Of a stretch of DNA of 64,000 nucleotides, positions 61,523 through 64,000 are shown piece after piece (the first letter of the stretch is position 1; each line of letters starts with the position of its first letter). The DNA comes from Algoriphagus sp. Y33 (GTDB taxonomy: Bacteria; Bacteroidota; Bacteroidia; Cytophagales; Cyclobacteriaceae). Location: positions 2,542,001 through 2,606,000 of the forward strand of contig NZ_CP061947.1 of the NCBI RefSeq assembly GCF_014838715.1. Direction: 5' to 3'. The notes below the pieces were generated by a model. It worked only from the letters and a program-made list of their open reading frames with translations, was not told the origin of the DNA and made no database searches. Position numbers and translations under genes: made by a program.

Positions 61523-61540
61523 ATACCCTGTACAGGGTAT
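61523..61540. repeat. ATACCCTGTACAGGGTAT palindrome
   Basis: A perfect 18-base palindrome. The rest of 61443-61979 holds small open frames of 24-27 codons with nothing to support them. Confidence 0.55.
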
Positions 61541-61979
61541 ATTTCGCTGAAAAACAGAGAATTATTTGCATTTTTTACTAAAAATCGGTGAAGTTCTATG
61601 CTTTATGGATACGAACAGTAAAATGCTGATGCTTAAAGCAGTTAGAGATTGGTGCGCAGAGGGTGCCGTTAGATTAGCCTTGTACTAGGAGCAAGATCGG
61701 TCCATAAAGGGTGGTTTTTCACCTCACCCTCTATCGGGTTATTGCAGAATTGCAAACGCCGGGGTTAAAATATTGAGGCAGGCTGGCGAGTTCTATGCAC
61801 CAGCCATTACACTAATTGAATAGCTAAATTGTAAAAATGGATACATACGGAAAAGGAGTTTATGAAGGTTGGGTAGGTGATCAAGGGGATTTGGCAGAAG
61901 GGCTTCGGTGAAGAAATCTAAAAACTGAATTAGCCCTCTGGGGTTAGTGCACAAAATTTTTGCAGCTATCTGACAATCA

Positions 61980-62546
61980 ATGTCTGAGAAACAACTATTG
62001 ATTGTATCCTTCTCTAAAAAACCCGAGTTTTATCTGATAATCAGAAAGGATGCTATGGATAAATTGAAACTGTTAATCGGAAAGCTTACACTAGCATTTA
62101 CCGATGCCGATTTTCTGGTCAGTGACATAGTATATAAAATGGGGATTACAGGTGAACGTTTTGCTTTTTTCGCAGATACCAAAACCGGCCACAAAATTGA
62201 AAATCTCCGCAACTTTCTCCAAAAGTCCGATGGTGGTCCTGAAAAAGCTTTTCTGCCCTTGATAGAGAGACTTGACGAATTGCGGCAAGAAAGGAACAAA
62301 TTGGTTCACTCCATTATCTTAAAATCCAGCACCGGGGAAGACTTTTATATCAGGCACCGCTATGTATTAAACAAAGAAAAAAGAGTGATGAGGGATCAAG
62401 CGACATTCGATCTGAAGGAATATGAGGAAACCCTACAAGAGTTATTGGGGTTGTGTAAAGAAATGACCGAATACTATTGGGGATTGATTCCTACTAAAAT
62501 AAAGAACGGCGCAAGAGTGATCAGAAAAGGAGAGGCAACTACCTAG
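61980..62546 (+). CDS. HEPN-like protein beside the methyltransferase
   Basis: 188 residues, mostly helical. The RNKLVH motif (R105, N106, H110) in LRQERNKLVHSI is the HEPN Rx4-6H-type motif. HEPN proteins are often RNases or antitoxin-linked proteins in defence islands. No partner nucleotidyltransferase is present next to it. It lies 66 bp before the methyltransferase gene, in the same direction. A later start at 62055 (MDKLKLL) is possible. Confidence 0.6.
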   Translation: MSEKQLLIVSFSKKPEFYLIIRKDAMDKLKLLIGKLTLAFTDADFLVSDIVYKMGITGERFAFFADTKTGHKIENLRNFLQKSDGGPEKAFLPLIERLDELRQERNKLVHSIILKSSTGEDFYIRHRYVLNKEKRVMRDQATFDLKEYEETLQELLGLCKEMTEYYWGLIPTKIKNGARVIRKGEATT

Positions 62547-62612
62547 AAACAAGTTGATTACTATTCCGACGGAAAATCAACTTCAAAATGTCGGATAAAA
62601 ACCATTATTTTT

Positions 62613-63653
62613 ATGAATATGGAGTATTGGGAAGAAATAAACGGGAAGCTAAAACCTTGGATCGATGATAACCACAACACCACGGTAGTGGATCTCTTCG
62701 CGGGATGTGGCGGCCTATCGTTGGGGTTTGAGGCCAATGGATTCAAAACGATCGGCTATGAAATGGATGGTGCTGCCTGCGCTACCTATAACAGAAACCT
62801 GCTGGGAGAATGTATTCAGACCACACTCAGTCCCGAGTCAACGTATCCTAAAGCGGAAGTGCTAATTGGCGGGCCTCCATGCCAGCCATTCAGTGTAGGA
62901 GGCAAACAGCTGGGACTGAAAGATTCAAGGGACGGGTTTCCTATCTTTTTATCAGCAGTTGAACAGTTGAAACCCGAGGTATTGCTTTTTGAGAATGTAA
63001 GGGGGATGCTTTACAAAAATAAATGGTATCTAAAGGAAGTAATTGAAGCCTTGGAAGGATTGGGATATTACATTCAATATTCGCTCCTCAATGCAGTGAA
63101 TTATGAAGTACCCCAAAATAGAGAACGTGTAATTGTAATCGGCTCGAAATCGAAAATTCATTTACCTCCAAAGGTGAGTAGAAAAATAAGTGCCGGGCAG
63201 GCATTGGGACAGATGGCCTTTCAGGTAGCGGAAAACTCTAAGTTTCTTACCGCCTCCATGGATCGCTATGTAGCCAATTATGAGAAAGCGTCCAAATGCA
63301 TCAATCCCAGGGATCTTTATCTAGATCGTCCCGCAAGGACACTAACATGCAGGAATTTGGCCGGCTCCACAGGTGATATGCATCGCATCAGATTAAGCGA
63401 TGGAAGACGTAGAAGAATTACCGTTCGGGAGGCAGCGAGGCTTCAGAGTTTCCCGGATTGGTTTGAGTTTGAGGGCACAGAAACTCAACAATATAATCAG
63501 ATAGGAAATGCCGTGGCACCACATTTTGCCTATCATCTGGCAAGAACTGTAAAAAATCACCTAATCGGTAAGGAAAGCGGCAATCCTTATCCTGTAAATG
63601 AGAATGAGCAACTAGTTTTATTTGAGAATGAAGCAATATATCACGCCGGATAA
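62613..63653 (+). CDS. DNA (cytosine-5) methyltransferase
   Basis: 346 residues. Motifs in order: FAGCGG (29-34) for AdoMet binding, PPCQPF (88-93) with the catalytic Cys90, ENV (127-129), QNRERV, and the C-terminal QIGNAVAP region. The target-recognition region is short. It is the modification part of a type II system with the restriction gene that overlaps its end by 26 bp. A start at 62619 (MEYWEE) is possible. Confidence 0.96.
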   Translation: MNMEYWEEINGKLKPWIDDNHNTTVVDLFAGCGGLSLGFEANGFKTIGYEMDGAACATYNRNLLGECIQTTLSPESTYPKAEVLIGGPPCQPFSVGGKQLGLKDSRDGFPIFLSAVEQLKPEVLLFENVRGMLYKNKWYLKEVIEALEGLGYYIQYSLLNAVNYEVPQNRERVIVIGSKSKIHLPPKVSRKISAGQALGQMAFQVAENSKFLTASMDRYVANYEKASKCINPRDLYLDRPARTLTCRNLAGSTGDMHRIRLSDGRRRRITVREAARLQSFPDWFEFEGTETQQYNQIGNAVAPHFAYHLARTVKNHLIGKESGNPYPVNENEQLVLFENEAIYHAG

Positions 63654-64000
63654 ACTGAAGACATTTGCTGAGAAACCTAAAGGGGTCCAACTTCTGATTC
63701 AGCAGGCGTTGTATATTTTAGATTCCTTTGGCATTCCCATGAATGCCACTCCCAGAAGGCTGGAAAGAATGGCTATTGCTTTTTTGGCTGCTGGGGATAT
63801 TTCCAATAAAAGTGGATTTGGAAAAACCAAAGACCTGAGCCACGGATACTCCCTAAAAACCAGAGAGATCATTGAGTATGTCAACAAAAATTTTTCTGAA
63901 AAGATCAGTTCCGGATCTTATGACGACATCAGGAGAAAGGATTTAAAGCTACTGACAATAGCAGAGGTTGTTTTGCAATCAAGCCCCAATTCGGCGACGA
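63628..64000 (+). CDS. BsuBI/PstI-like restriction endonuclease, C-terminus cut by window edge
   Basis: 124 residues visible from the ATG at 63628. The N-terminal winged-helix part reads FLAAGDISNKSGFGKT, then LKTREIIEYVNKNFSEKIS, then SGSYDDIRRKDLKLLTIAEV, which is the pattern of the BsuBI/PstI-type N-terminal domain. The nuclease domain is outside the window. Overlap with the methyltransferase gene implies translational coupling. Confidence 0.82.
   Translation, partial: MKQYITPDKLKTFAEKPKGVQLLIQQALYILDSFGIPMNATPRRLERMAIAFLAAGDISNKSGFGKTKDLSHGYSLKTREIIEYVNKNFSEKISSGSYDDIRRKDLKLLTIAEVVLQSSPNSAT

Noticed and set aside
61605..61920. Two plus-strand frames of 24-27 codons
   Set aside because: Both are isolated, without ribosome site, terminator or hydrophobic pattern.

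Overview
The window looks like a chromosome segment of a Bacteroidota bacterium, probably of the Cyclobacteriaceae type (Algoriphagus-like; the genus is an inference). The reasons are two SusC/SusD outer-membrane uptake pairs, a FecR/ECF sigma pair, a TlpA-like thioredoxin fused to a long N-terminal region, a DUF6520 small exported protein, Bacteroidota-type RHS proteins with tail-fibre-like partners, and very weak Shine-Dalgarno signals.

Layout. (1) 1-12.8 kb, minus strand: a polymorphic-toxin-like surface cluster. Four paralogous exported tail-fibre-like proteins are followed by two RHS/YD-repeat proteins, a short lipoprotein right after the toxin tip (possible immunity protein) and an exported coiled-coil protein cut by the window edge. 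(2) 13.2-24.7 kb: an ECF sigma / FecR / SusC / SusD / secreted endonuclease-exonuclease-phosphatase operon, bracketed by GC-rich non-coding repeats; on its right these form a satellite of about 750 bp units. (3) 24.8-27.7 kb: a small cassette with a DUF5675-like protein, two membrane peptides and two DUF6266-like proteins. (4) 27.9-29.6 kb: a Crp/Fnr-like regulator, a class I terpene synthase homologue and a small putative DNA-binding protein. (5) 30-37.9 kb: MauE/DoxX-like and DUF6520 genes on plus, converging on a TlpA-like / SusC / SusD operon on minus.

(6) 38.7-64 kb: a dense defence island. It holds an XRE regulator; an E2-only (type II-short-like) CBASS operon with a Cap5 HNH-SAVED effector and an extra unnamed first gene; a two-gene P-loop ATPase operon; an XRE/ImmA pair; a multi-ubiquitin / ThiF(E1) / DUF6527 operon; a zeta-toxin-like kinase with small partner genes; an HExxH protein with an unknown neighbour; an sce7726 / sce7725 / RES-domain operon led by a homologue of the unnamed CBASS-operon gene; a HEPN-like gene; and an m5C methyltransferase with the start of a BsuBI/PstI-like restriction endonuclease. 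Related intergenic repeats sit in several of the gaps between modules, which suggests they help modules join or exchange.

The strongest candidates for something undescribed are the protein family shared by the CBASS operon (42782-43462) and the sce7726/sce7725/RES operon (60277-60951), that RES operon itself, the terpene synthase with degenerate metal- and diphosphate-binding motifs, and a dispersed leader element placed exactly in front of start codons. All coordinates, motifs and translations were read by eye. Family names come from motif recognition without database searches.
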